From GWE2-51-13 sp041736705 (GTDB lineage Bacteria > Bacillota_I > Bacilli_A > Erysipelotrichales > Erysipelotrichaceae): DNA of 64,000 nucleotides. The notes beneath the pieces were generated by a model. That model ran no database searches, had not been told where the DNA came from, and worked only from the letters and a program-made list of their open reading frames with translations. Shown here piece by piece: positions 24,186 to 33,440 of this stretch (position 1 is the stretch's first letter; each line of letters starts with the position of its first letter). Position numbers and translations under genes: made by a program. Location of the stretch: the NCBI GenBank assembly GCA_041736705.1, contig JBGSTC010000028.1:20768-84767 (forward strand), read 5' to 3'.

Positions 24186-25253
24186 ATGAAGATCCAAGAA
24201 CTAGTGGCGGTCGCGATGGACAACAAGGCTTCGGACATTTTTATCGTAGCCGGCTGCCCGCTCTCCATCAAAGTCAACAATGAATTACGCAGGGTCGACG
24301 ACATCAACCTGAAACGGGAAGAGACCGAGCAGTTGGTCGATGAGATCTACGCCTTAAGCCTGCACCATACCAAAGCCAACCTGACGGTCAAAGGGGATGA
24401 CGATTTCTCGTTCGCGATCCCCAACGTCGCGCGGTTTCGGGTCAATGTCTTCATGCAGCGGGGTTCGATGGCGGCGGTGTTGCGCATCGTACGCTTCGAC
24501 ATCCCCTCGGCCAAGGAACTATCGATCCCCGAGGAAATCCTGAAGTTTTCCCGTATCAACAAAGGCTTGGTCATCATCAGCGGTCCTGCCGGAAGCGGGA
24601 AGTCCTCGACGCTTGCGGTCTTGCTTGACGAGATCAACCGTAGCCGTCACGCCCACATCGTGACCTTGGAAGACCCGATCGAATACCTGCATCGTCATAA
24701 CTTAAGCATCGTATCCCAACGCGAGATTTCCTCGGATTGCGAAAGCACAGCGTCCGCTCTGCGCGCCGCCTTGCGGCAAGCCCCCGACGTCCTCTTCATC
24801 GGGGAAATGCGGGACTTGGAAACGATCTCCTTGGCGATGACCGCGGCCGAAACTGGCCACCTGGTCTTCTCCACCTTACATACCCTGGGTGCCGCCAACA
24901 CGGTTGACCGCATCGTCGACGTGTTCCCGCCCCTTCAGCAGCAGCAAGTCCGCGTCCAGTTGTCGATGGTATTGCAAGCCGTCATTTCCCAACAATTGTT
25001 GCGTACGAAGGAAGGCAGTCTGCTTCCCGTCTTTGAAATCATGACCAACGCCACCGCGATCCGCAACCAGATCCGCGAAGGCAAGACCCATCAGCTCAAC
25101 AACACCATCGTCGCCTCCAGCGATGAAGGCATGGTCTCGATGGATAGCATGATTTTGGATTTGGTGAAGAAAAACATCGTCGAAGAATCCGAAGCGCTGT
25201 CACATAGTTTCGATCCTGCGATCATGAAGAAACGCATCAAAGAGATGCGCTAA
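24186..25253 (+). CDS. PilT-like type IV pilus / secretion ATPase
   Basis: 355 residues. Hexameric ATPase that drives pilus movement. Walker A is GPAGSGKSS (about residues 133-141), then the Asp box around VTLEDPIEYLH, and Walker B within VLFIGEMRDLETISLA. The stretches AAETGHLVFSTLHT and VDRIVDVFPPLQQQQVR, with a C-terminal 'AIRNQIREGKTHQL' region, are typical of PilT rather than PilB. It is the only ATPase of the pilus-like operon. ATG 24186 has GGGAGGG upstream; the frame opens earlier but would overlap the preceding gene. Confidence 0.88.
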   Translation: MKIQELVAVAMDNKASDIFIVAGCPLSIKVNNELRRVDDINLKREETEQLVDEIYALSLHHTKANLTVKGDDDFSFAIPNVARFRVNVFMQRGSMAAVLRIVRFDIPSAKELSIPEEILKFSRINKGLVIISGPAGSGKSSTLAVLLDEINRSRHAHIVTLEDPIEYLHRHNLSIVSQREISSDCESTASALRAALRQAPDVLFIGEMRDLETISLAMTAAETGHLVFSTLHTLGAANTVDRIVDVFPPLQQQQVRVQLSMVLQAVISQQLLRTKEGSLLPVFEIMTNATAIRNQIREGKTHQLNNTIVASSDEGMVSMDSMILDLVKKNIVEESEALSHSFDPAIMKKRIKEMR

Positions 25254-25267
25254 AGGGGGAGTGACTC

Positions 25268-26464
25268 TTGAGCTCGAAAGACCGTCCATTAATCGTTCGA
25301 ATGTTTGGCGAACTGGGTTTTTCGTTTGACGTCAAGAAGGTCGACCTCAAAGAAAAACTTGGCAAACATTTGATGTTGCTGCTGGAATACCTGATCTACC
25401 ACCGCGACCAGAACGTATCGAAAGAGAAATTGATCGAGAATCTCTGGAGCGATAGTATGAACCCGGCCAGCGCATTGAAGTTCTCGGTCTTTCGACTGCG
25501 CCAGTTATTGGACGAGATCGACGAATTGACTGGGGTTGAATGCATCAAGACCACCAAGAACGGCTACGCCTTCAACCCGGATATGCCGCTTTGGGTGGAT
25601 ACCGAAGAAGCCGAAGCCATCTGGAAACAGATCAACGACGAGAATGTTACTCGGGCAGAGAAACAAGAGTTGATGAAGAAAGTCATCGACTTGATTCCCC
25701 AACCTTTTCTGAGTTCCAGCACCGCGCAGTTATGGACCTTGCCGGTCAGGGAATATTTCACACACATTTACAACCGATGTGTCCTGATGTATCTTGAGGA
25801 GTTGGAAATTGATCGGAAATACGACGAGATGATGAACACTTCCCAAATCGCTTTACGGATGGACCCATACAATGAAGAGTTTCATTATTATTACATACTG
25901 GCATTGATCGAAACGAAACAGTACCGTAAAGCGATCGAATATTATGAAAGCATCAATCGTCGTTTCTACAAGGAATACAACGCACAGTTGTCTTTGCGCA
26001 CTAAATCCCTCTACAACATGATCCTTTCCCGTGAGGAAGTCAGCAATATCGGGATGGGGGAGCTATTGGAAACCCTGCAGGAAAACAAGGAAGTCGAAGG
26101 CGCATTCTATTGCGAGCATGAAGTGTTCAAGCGAATGTATCAGATTGCCTTGCGTACGGAAGAAAGATCTGACGAAAAGAGTTACGTTTTATTACTGGAA
26201 GTGAAAACCGAAGAGAACGACTTGACTTTGCAGAAAACGATGGAAAGACTGCGCGGTATCATCAACCAATCCTTACGTAAGGGGGATATCTTTTCAAGGA
26301 TGAACCCAACTCAATTCATCCTATTGCTTCCGTGCAAGAACGAAGAGAACGCGCACACGATCGCCAATCGTATCCGCACCTCCTTCCACAAACACAACAC
26401 TTCCGAAACGATTAAGCTCCACTACCATGTTTCTCCGCTTCACAAGGAAGTTGGAACCGTATAA
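25268..26464 (+). CDS. SARP/AfsR-type regulator with BTAD domain and degenerate GGDEF-like C-terminus
   Basis: 398 residues, TTG start preceded by GGGGGAG. Order: winged helix (about 8-100; KEKLIENLWSD and ASALKFSVFRLRQLL), bacterial transcriptional activation domain of TPR-like helices (about 105-245), then a C-terminal domain (about 290-390) with RKGDIFSRMNPTQFILLLP, which resembles a GGDEF fold without its active-site motif. SARP regulators are best known in Actinobacteria. This is the last gene of the operon and is followed by a terminator; the surface protein genes come next. A role in controlling the pilus-like or surface genes is inferred from position only. Confidence 0.8.
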   Translation: MSSKDRPLIVRMFGELGFSFDVKKVDLKEKLGKHLMLLLEYLIYHRDQNVSKEKLIENLWSDSMNPASALKFSVFRLRQLLDEIDELTGVECIKTTKNGYAFNPDMPLWVDTEEAEAIWKQINDENVTRAEKQELMKKVIDLIPQPFLSSSTAQLWTLPVREYFTHIYNRCVLMYLEELEIDRKYDEMMNTSQIALRMDPYNEEFHYYYILALIETKQYRKAIEYYESINRRFYKEYNAQLSLRTKSLYNMILSREEVSNIGMGELLETLQENKEVEGAFYCEHEVFKRMYQIALRTEERSDEKSYVLLLEVKTEENDLTLQKTMERLRGIINQSLRKGDIFSRMNPTQFILLLPCKNEENAHTIANRIRTSFHKHNTSETIKLHYHVSPLHKEVGTV

Positions 26465-26517
26465 AACACGATAAATGAATCTTTTTCCAAAAGATATCCT
26501 AAATCTAACCGACCACT

Positions 26518-26558
26518 AACCGACGTACTTGATAATTGAATCAAGAAGTCGGTTTTTT
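26518..26558 (+). terminator. Terminator after the SARP regulator
   Basis: Outer arms AACCGAC (26518-26524) / GTCGGTT (26548-26554), inner arms CTTGAT / ATCAAG, then T6. Confidence 0.85.
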
Positions 26559-26578
26559 ATCTATGAAAGGGGCGGCCT

Positions 26579-27028
26579 ATGCGCAAACATCTCGGATTGT
26601 TGTCGAAAAGCGCGCTAGTCTTCACACTTCCCGCCTTCATGGTATATGATCCCAACGGGATGTGGACCTGGCTGACCTCGGCGCTTTTGATCGGTGTTCT
26701 CTATTTCATCCTATCCCGCCATCGAAAAGAAGTTCGTGCGGTGGTGGATAAGGTTGAAAGAATGCCTGATGGCACCTATTTAGTGACATGGGGGTATATC
26801 AACCCAACTTCCGAACCTGTAAAAGTACAGAACGGGGAAAGTTGTTTACTTGTCAAAGGCGGAACGGCACTCTTGTTATCAAGAGAGATACCGAAGCATT
26901 TTGCTACAGGTCGACATCGGAATGTCATACAAACCATTATTTTAGGAGAAACTTCAGTTGAGTGGATCATCGGAAGTCAAAGGACTTCCAGTAGAGATTT
27001 TGCATCGATTCGATATGAATCGATGTGA
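26579..27028 (+). CDS. Small membrane protein sharing the C-terminal domain of the giant surface protein
   Basis: 149 residues. Two hydrophobic segments (about 8-22 and 28-46) are followed by a basic cluster (SRHRKE) and a domain of about 90 residues. This domain aligns with the C-terminus of the adjacent giant protein: PDGT..(T)WGY..P, then ES.L.V..G, then P..F..GRH.N....T, and W.I. The same order of elements follows a membrane segment in both. A similar 'F-GY-NP ... F-GRH ... W' pattern occurs in exported domains of other bacterial surface proteins, but I cannot name the family with certainty. The stop codon (27026-27028) is just before the giant gene's ribosome site, so the two are co-transcribed. 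Confidence 0.72.
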   Translation: MRKHLGLLSKSALVFTLPAFMVYDPNGMWTWLTSALLIGVLYFILSRHRKEVRAVVDKVERMPDGTYLVTWGYINPTSEPVKVQNGESCLLVKGGTALLLSREIPKHFATGRHRNVIQTIILGETSVEWIIGSQRTSSRDFASIRYESM

Positions 27029-27042
27029 GAAAGGAGAGTACT

Positions 27043-30000
27043 ATGCATCATTTCAAGAAGTTTGCTAATCGTGTATTGAGAATCATGCTTGTCTTCGGAT
27101 TCGCATTGTCGACGATGTCTTTTCCAAGTAGTCGAGTTGTTGCTTTGGATCCACTTCCTCCGGGAACCGTAACGGTTAATAAAACCGCGGCGAGTCTAGG
27201 CGGAGGGTTTTATGAGATCACCCTCACCATAACCGGTGTCCCTGTCGTAAAGGCAAGCGATATCGTTTTGGTCATGGACACCTCCGGAAGTATGTCGAGT
27301 GCGAAGATGAATGCGATGAAGACTGCGGCGAAAAACTTCGTGGATACGATTATCGCCCGTGACGAAGGTCATCGCATCGCAATCATTCGTTTCTCCACAA
27401 GCCCAAGCCTAGTCATGGACTTCTCCCAAAATGCAGCGTCATTGAAAAGTGCAATCGATGGCTTAAGTGCTAATGGGTATACGCATCTCGAGGGCGGTGT
27501 GTATCAAGCACGTTTATTATTGGATTCCGCATCCTCGATCGCATCCAATTCAAATGCGATCGTCGTTCTCGGTGACGGATTCCCGACCCGTGGATATGAT
27601 TTCGACCCGCAATACGTGGGTCCGCTAGATTACGAAATCCGATCAAACGGAAATTGTCGTGTTACCGTCTCGAATGCTAATCGTGACAATCCGTTAAACT
27701 ACACGGGTCGTTACAATTTTGACTATTCTGAAAGTATCTATACTGTCGACACAGACTCGATCTGGGTTGAAAAATCGTTTACCGTTGGGGGCACATGCTC
27801 AAACGGGGATTATGACGATTATGATTTTAATGCCGAATTCTCTTTAGCTGATTCGGTATTATGGCAAGGACAGCAAGCACAAGCCGCCGGAGCGACGATT
27901 TACTCCATCGGTTTGAATGTCGATGCTACCGGCCAACAAATCTTGAGTAGTATCGCAAATGGTGGCTATTATAATGGCAATACCGGGAATCTCGATGCGA
28001 TCTACGATCAGATCGCCTCACAGATCATCAATGCCGGTACCGATGCAGTCATGAACGATAAAATGGGGAGTGCGTTCACATTCCAAAACATTTCGCCGGG
28101 ATATGAGTTGCTTGATATCGTCTATGATCCGGCGACGGAAGTGATGACTTGGGATGTCGGTACGATTGGATCGGAACCCATGGTTGTCAAATACATCATC
28201 AAAATCGATGATGGTTTGCCTACGGGCTATTATCCGACCAATGAATATGCAGAACTGTCATATACGAATATTGAAGGTGACCCGCATGGGGAAGAATTCC
28301 CGAAGCCCATCATCGAGCATATCGTTATCGATGACAATGATGCTCCGGTCTCTATGGATGACACATATGACGTGGACGAAGACGGTAATCTGGTTGTCGT
28401 CAACCCTAACGGTGTCTTATCCAATGATACGGATGCTGACGGCGATTCGTTGACAACTGTTCTGGTTGATGATGTTGACCACGGCACCTTGACGTTGAAT
28501 GCCGATGGAACATTCACCTATGTTCCCGACGCGAACTTCAACGGAGCGGATTCGTTTACATATAAAGCCAATGACTCTCAAGAAGATTCGAATATCGCAA
28601 CGGTCACCATCACGGTTAATCCTGAAAACGATGCACCGGTTGCGAATGACGATGAATATTCCACAGAAGAAGAAGCGCTTCTAACCATTCCGGCGACAGG
28701 CGTTCTTGGGAATGATACGGATCTCGATGGCAATACACTGACAGCGATTGTAGTTGTTGATGTCGCGCACGGTGTCCTCACATTGAACCCGGATGGATCC
28801 TTCACATATTTGCCGGAATTGAATTTTGTCGGCACGGATAGTTTCACCTATAAAGCCAACGATGGTACGTTGGATTCGAATACTGCGAAAGTAATGATTA
28901 CGGTTGGCGCCGCCAATGACGCCCCGATTGCTGTTGCGGATGATTATGAAGTCAATGAAGACAACACGTTGGTCGTCATCGATCCCAATGGCGTTCTAGC
29001 CAATGATTCGGATGTAGATGGCGATGTATTGACTGCCATTCTGGTTGATGATGTCGATCACGGTACATTGACGCTGAATACCGATGGAACATTCACCTAT
29101 GTTCCCAACGCGAACTACAATGGAACGGATACATTTACGTATCAAGCAAACGATTCAACAGCGAATTCCAATGTCGTTACCGTCACGATCGCGATTAAAC
29201 CGATCAATGACGCTCCTGTCGCGGTTGATAATGAATATGATACGGATGAAGATGTTACCTTGAACGTCATCGCACCCAACGGCGTACTTACCAATGATTC
29301 GGATGTAGATGGCGACGTGTTGACTGCCGTTCTCGTTGATGATGTTGATCACGGCACATTGACGTTGAATGCCGACGGAACACTCACCTATGTTCCCAAT
29401 GCGAATTATCACGGAAACGATAGTTTCACTTATAAAGCCTACGATGGTACCGCCGAATCGAATCTAGTGACGGTTACCATTACCGTTCATCCTGTAAACG
29501 ATGCACCAATTGCAAACGTGGATGAATATGAAGTGGATGAAGATAGTAGTCTAGTCGTGATTGACCCGAACGGCGTCCTTGAAAATGATACGGATGCCGA
29601 AGGGGATTCGCTCACGGCAGTCTTAGTTGACGATGTCACCCATGGTACGTTGACGCTGAATTCCGACGGAACATTTACCTATGCTCCGGATGCGGACTTC
29701 CACGGAACGGATACCTTCACCTACAAAGCCAACGATGGATCATTGGACTCAATTGCGACTACGGTCACGATTATCGTACGTCCAATCAATGATCCGCCAG
29801 TAGCAATCACGGATACATATGAAACCGACGAAGATGTAACGCTGAATATCCCTGCGCCTGGTCTTCTCGGAAACGATTATGACATCGATTCTCCGAGTAT
29901 CAGCGTCTATGGTTATGCTTGGAACAGTTTCCAAGGAACACCCAATATCAATCCTGATGGTTCCTTCAGCTTTGTTCCTTACCCCGATTTCGTCGGAACC

Positions 30001-33000
30001 GCATCGATAACCTACTATATTACCGATGGTAATGGAGGGACCGCTTCTGTCGCGATCTCGATCATCGTTAAGCCGATCAACGATGCACCTGTCGCCAATA
30101 ACGACGAGTATTCCACCGATGAAGATGAATTATTGACTGTACCGGCTCTTGGAGTCCTTGGGAACGATACGGACATTGAAGGAAATCTGTTGACCGCGAT
30201 TGTCGTCGTCGGACCTCTCCATGGCGAACTCTTCTTGAACGCCGATGGATCCTTCACCTATCTCCCGGATGCGAACTTCCAGGGAAGCGACTCATTCACC
30301 TATAAAGCGAATGATGGCAGCCTTGATTCCAATGTTGCGACCGTAACCATCAATGTCGGTGCTGTCAATGATGCCCCGGTTGCCGTTGAAGATGATTATG
30401 ATGTTGATGAAGATGGTAGCTTAGTCGTCATCGATCCCAATGGTGTCCTGTCCAACGATTCGGACCCTGACGGAGATTCATTGACGGCGGTCTTGGTTCT
30501 GGACGTTGAACACGGAACGTTGACATTGAATCCTGATGGAACGTTCACGTATACACCGGATGCGAATTTCCACGGTACCGATAGTTTCACGTACCAAGCC
30601 AATGATGGTGATTCTGATTCGAACGTCGTTACGGTGACTATCACGGTCAATCCGGTGAACGATGCTCCGGTCGCCGTCGAAGACATGTATAGTGTCGATG
30701 AAGACGAAACGTTGACCGTTGTGGACCCCGATGGCGTTTTAGCGAACGATACGGATCTCGATGGCGACGCGTTGAATGCAGTCTTGGTTATGGATGTCCA
30801 ACATGGAACCTTGACCTTGAATCCTGACGGAACGTTCACATATGTTCCTGCGGCGGATTTCAACGGAACGGATTCCTTCACCTACAAAGCGAATGATGGC
30901 GATGTAGATTCCAACGTTGTGACGGTGACCATCACGGTCGATGCCGTTAATGACGGACCTTCCGCTACAGACGATGCCTACGATATTAATGAAGACGGTG
31001 CCTTGATCGTTGTGGATCCTAACGGCATACTAGCCAACGATTCGGATCTCGATGGTGATATGCTAACTGCGATCTTGGATACCAATGTTCAACACGGAAC
31101 CTTAACCTTGAATGCAGACGGAACGTTCACCTACATTCCGGAAGCAAACTTCTATGGTACGGATTCCTTCACTTATAAAGCCTATGATGGTACGATGGAT
31201 TCCACTATCGCGACCGTAACGATTACCGTAAATCCGGTAAACGATCCTCCGGTTGCGAACAATGATTACTATGTAACGGATGAAGATACTCCGATCACCA
31301 TCCCGGCGCCTGGCTTCTATGCCAACGACGTCGACCCCGACAACGCGATTTACCATAACATTTATAACTACGTGAATGTCGCTGGTTATCTTGATGCCCC
31401 GTTTGGCGGCGGCGGAACCTTCACCTATACCCCGGCTGCGAATTTCACCGGAACCGCCTCGTTCTTCTATGGAATAAGTGATGGTCAATACTCTTCGCAA
31501 GCGTACATCTACATCACGGTTCACCCGGTCAACGATGGACCTGCAGCCCAAGATGATGAGTATACCATCGATGAAGACACTGTGCTAAGCGTTCCTGCTG
31601 CCGGTGTCATGGAAAACGATTCCGACGTCGACGGACCTTCGCTGAATGTATCCCTGTTGAGCGATGTCTCCAACGGTACCTTGGTCTTGAATCCGGACGG
31701 ATCCTTCGAATATACCCCGGATGCGAATTTCAACGGTGTCGATTCCTTCATATACTCCTTAACCGACGGAACGCTGACAACTAACGCTACCGTAACGATC
31801 ACGGTCAACCCGATCAACGATGCGCCGGTCGCCGAAGACGATGCCTACTCCACCAACGAAGACGTACAATTGGTCATCGCCGCCCCGGGTATCCTGGGCA
31901 ACGATGTCGATGTCGACTCGATCTTCTCGATCGAAGACCATGGACAACCTGCCAACGGCACGGTCGTCGTACAACCTGACGGATCCTTCATCTATACTCC
32001 GAATGCGAACTTCAACGGCGTCGATTCCTTCGTTTATGGAATCACCGATGGAGAAAACACCGACACCGCGACGGTTACGATCACGGTAAACCCGATCAAC
32101 GATGTTCCGAGTGCCGATAATAAGACGTTGACCGTTGCCGAAGGCGGCGCGGGAAATGGCTTGTTCACCGGTTTGGATGGCGACGGAGATGTCTTGACCT
32201 TCAAGATCCTTACCCAACCGGTCAACGGTACGGTCAGCTTCAATGCGACCACCGGAGCCTTCACCTACACGCATAACGGTGGCGAAACCACCAGCGATAC
32301 CTTCACCTACGCCGTCAACGACGGAAAAGTGGATTCCGCTGCCGCAACCGTAGCCATCACCGTAACCCCGGTCAACGATGCCCCGACCGCCGCTGGCGCG
32401 ACGTACACCGTCCAGATCGGATCCGTATTCAGCCGTAACTTCATCCGCGGCGACGCCGATGGCGACCCGCTCACCATCAGTATCGTCAATGGACCGGACC
32501 GCGGCGCAGTCTCCATCGTCGGTGGACAGTTCACCTACACCCACGACGGCGTAACGCTCGACAGTGATACCTTCACCTTCCGCGTCTATGACGGACAAGC
32601 CTACTCGCCAATCCGTACAATCCGTGTCAACTTCACCGCGCTGCCCTTTGAAAACACCGCTCCTGAAGTAACCAATGCCGAATTCGAAACCGAATTCGAA
32701 ACCCCTCTTGATGAGACGTTAGGTGATTTGGGAAGTGATTTCGATGATGATGACTTAACCTTCACCTTAGTCACACAACCTGCACACGGAACCGTAACGC
32801 TGAATGCCGATGGCACCTTCCGCTACGTCCCCGACAACGACTATGAAGGCGATGATAGCTTTACCTACAAGGCGAACGACGGTACCGACGATTCCAACAT
32901 CGCGACCGTGACGATCACCGTCGGCGAAGAAATCATCGTCGATCCGGAACCGACACCTGAGGCGACCTTGCCGTGGTGGTGGTTGCTTGGTTTACTCCCG

Positions 33001-33336
33001 TTCCTCCTCTTCTTAATCCGCCGCCCGCGTCCTGAAGTCCAAGATGTCGTCCTCAATCCTGACGGAACGATCACGACGACTTGGGGTTACCTCGGCCCGC
33101 GTCTGATGCATAAAGATTACGACCGCGACGAATCCATCCTGGAAGTCGTCTCCGGTGAAGTCAAAGTGCTGCCTCCGGTTGAAAAAGTCCCGTACGAATT
33201 CGACCGCGGCCGTCACGAAAACATCTTCAAGACGGTATCCGACAAGAACGCCGTCATCCGTTGGACGATCAAGAAGAAAGCCGAAGAACTCGACAAAGAA
33301 TTGATCGAAAAGATGTTGAAGAAGAATCAGAAATAA
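27043..33336 (+). CDS. Giant surface protein: VWA domain, 16 cadherin/Ig-like (tandem-95 type) repeats, C-terminal membrane anchor
   Basis: 2097 residues. Start ATG 27043 with AAAGGAG; the earlier GTG overlaps the upstream stop. Order: signal peptide (to about residue 35); a von Willebrand A domain (about 70-330) with intact MIDAS DTSGSMS and a two-cysteine insertion; a linker domain (about 330-430); 16 repeats of about 90-97 residues (432-1963) with the consensus NDAPVA-DDxYxxDED ... GVLxNDxDxDG ... HGTLTLNxDGTFTYxPxANFxGxDSFTYKANDG; a Pro-rich spacer; a membrane helix near 1975-1993 followed by RRPRP; and a C-terminal domain of about 95 residues shared with the upstream small protein. No LPxTG. 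It is probably an adhesin with calcium-binding repeats. The 3' part uses more GC-ending codons than the 5' part. Confidence 0.9.
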   Translation: MHHFKKFANRVLRIMLVFGFALSTMSFPSSRVVALDPLPPGTVTVNKTAASLGGGFYEITLTITGVPVVKASDIVLVMDTSGSMSSAKMNAMKTAAKNFVDTIIARDEGHRIAIIRFSTSPSLVMDFSQNAASLKSAIDGLSANGYTHLEGGVYQARLLLDSASSIASNSNAIVVLGDGFPTRGYDFDPQYVGPLDYEIRSNGNCRVTVSNANRDNPLNYTGRYNFDYSESIYTVDTDSIWVEKSFTVGGTCSNGDYDDYDFNAEFSLADSVLWQGQQAQAAGATIYSIGLNVDATGQQILSSIANGGYYNGNTGNLDAIYDQIASQIINAGTDAVMNDKMGSAFTFQNISPGYELLDIVYDPATEVMTWDVGTIGSEPMVVKYIIKIDDGLPTGYYPTNEYAELSYTNIEGDPHGEEFPKPIIEHIVIDDNDAPVSMDDTYDVDEDGNLVVVNPNGVLSNDTDADGDSLTTVLVDDVDHGTLTLNADGTFTYVPDANFNGADSFTYKANDSQEDSNIATVTITVNPENDAPVANDDEYSTEEEALLTIPATGVLGNDTDLDGNTLTAIVVVDVAHGVLTLNPDGSFTYLPELNFVGTDSFTYKANDGTLDSNTAKVMITVGAANDAPIAVADDYEVNEDNTLVVIDPNGVLANDSDVDGDVLTAILVDDVDHGTLTLNTDGTFTYVPNANYNGTDTFTYQANDSTANSNVVTVTIAIKPINDAPVAVDNEYDTDEDVTLNVIAPNGVLTNDSDVDGDVLTAVLVDDVDHGTLTLNADGTLTYVPNANYHGNDSFTYKAYDGTAESNLVTVTITVHPVNDAPIANVDEYEVDEDSSLVVIDPNGVLENDTDAEGDSLTAVLVDDVTHGTLTLNSDGTFTYAPDADFHGTDTFTYKANDGSLDSIATTVTIIVRPINDPPVAITDTYETDEDVTLNIPAPGLLGNDYDIDSPSISVYGYAWNSFQGTPNINPDGSFSFVPYPDFVGTASITYYITDGNGGTASVAISIIVKPINDAPVANNDEYSTDEDELLTVPALGVLGNDTDIEGNLLTAIVVVGPLHGELFLNADGSFTYLPDANFQGSDSFTYKANDGSLDSNVATVTINVGAVNDAPVAVEDDYDVDEDGSLVVIDPNGVLSNDSDPDGDSLTAVLVLDVEHGTLTLNPDGTFTYTPDANFHGTDSFTYQANDGDSDSNVVTVTITVNPVNDAPVAVEDMYSVDEDETLTVVDPDGVLANDTDLDGDALNAVLVMDVQHGTLTLNPDGTFTYVPAADFNGTDSFTYKANDGDVDSNVVTVTITVDAVNDGPSATDDAYDINEDGALIVVDPNGILANDSDLDGDMLTAILDTNVQHGTLTLNADGTFTYIPEANFYGTDSFTYKAYDGTMDSTIATVTITVNPVNDPPVANNDYYVTDEDTPITIPAPGFYANDVDPDNAIYHNIYNYVNVAGYLDAPFGGGGTFTYTPAANFTGTASFFYGISDGQYSSQAYIYITVHPVNDGPAAQDDEYTIDEDTVLSVPAAGVMENDSDVDGPSLNVSLLSDVSNGTLVLNPDGSFEYTPDANFNGVDSFIYSLTDGTLTTNATVTITVNPINDAPVAEDDAYSTNEDVQLVIAAPGILGNDVDVDSIFSIEDHGQPANGTVVVQPDGSFIYTPNANFNGVDSFVYGITDGENTDTATVTITVNPINDVPSADNKTLTVAEGGAGNGLFTGLDGDGDVLTFKILTQPVNGTVSFNATTGAFTYTHNGGETTSDTFTYAVNDGKVDSAAATVAITVTPVNDAPTAAGATYTVQIGSVFSRNFIRGDADGDPLTISIVNGPDRGAVSIVGGQFTYTHDGVTLDSDTFTFRVYDGQAYSPIRTIRVNFTALPFENTAPEVTNAEFETEFETPLDETLGDLGSDFDDDDLTFTLVTQPAHGTVTLNADGTFRYVPDNDYEGDDSFTYKANDGTDDSNIATVTITVGEEIIVDPEPTPEATLPWWWLLGLLPFLLFLIRRPRPEVQDVVLNPDGTITTTWGYLGPRLMHKDYDRDESILEVVSGEVKVLPPVEKVPYEFDRGRHENIFKTVSDKNAVIRWTIKKKAEELDKELIEKMLKKNQK
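28336..32932 (+). repeat. Sixteen coding repeats of about 270-291 bp inside the giant gene
   Basis: Each unit begins with an Asn-Asp-(Ala/Pro/Gly)-Pro codon set (NTAPE in the last) and ends with an ITV-type strand. Units 1-11 are 96-97 residues; units 12-13 are slightly shorter and 14-16 are divergent. They are in-frame coding repeats, not spacers of a CRISPR array. Confidence 0.9.
28627..31530 (+). repeat. Two five-repeat super-units of exactly 1452 bp
   Basis: Repeats 2-6 (28627-30078) and 7-11 (30079-31530) match position by position: units 2 and 7 are both 96 residues with EYST and IVVV, and the last of each set (6 and 11) alone begins NDPPVA and carries IPAPG and GTAS. Unit 12 starts at 31531 and resembles units 2 and 7 (EYT, VPAAGV). 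Confidence 0.8.
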
Positions 33337-33346
33337 TCGATGAATC

Positions 33347-33371
33347 GGACGCTTCGGCGTCCTTTTCTTTT
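33347..33371 (+). terminator. Terminator after the giant surface gene
   Basis: GGACGC (33347-33352), TTCG tetraloop, GCGTCC (33357-33362), then T-rich sequence. Confidence 0.85.
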
Positions 33372-33384
33372 TCGCTCATGCGCC

Positions 33385-33413
33385 TTGTTATGCGATGCAC
33401 AAGAGAGTACAAT
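33385..33413 (+). promoter_or_regulatory. Promoter of the SPFH-lapA transcript
   Basis: TTGTTA (33385-33390), a 17-bp spacer and TACAAT (33408-33413). Confidence 0.55.
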
Positions 33414-33440
33414 GAACTTATCCTAGAATGGAGGAAGATC

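Noticed and set aside
31759..32598. Minus-strand open frames opposite the repeats of the giant gene
   Set aside because: They follow the repeat period of the sense gene, with Val/Gly/Asp-rich shadows; no start signals.
28336..32932. CRISPR-like or satellite array
   Set aside because: The period is about 290 bp, in frame, and codes for cadherin-like domains; no short repeats with unique spacers.
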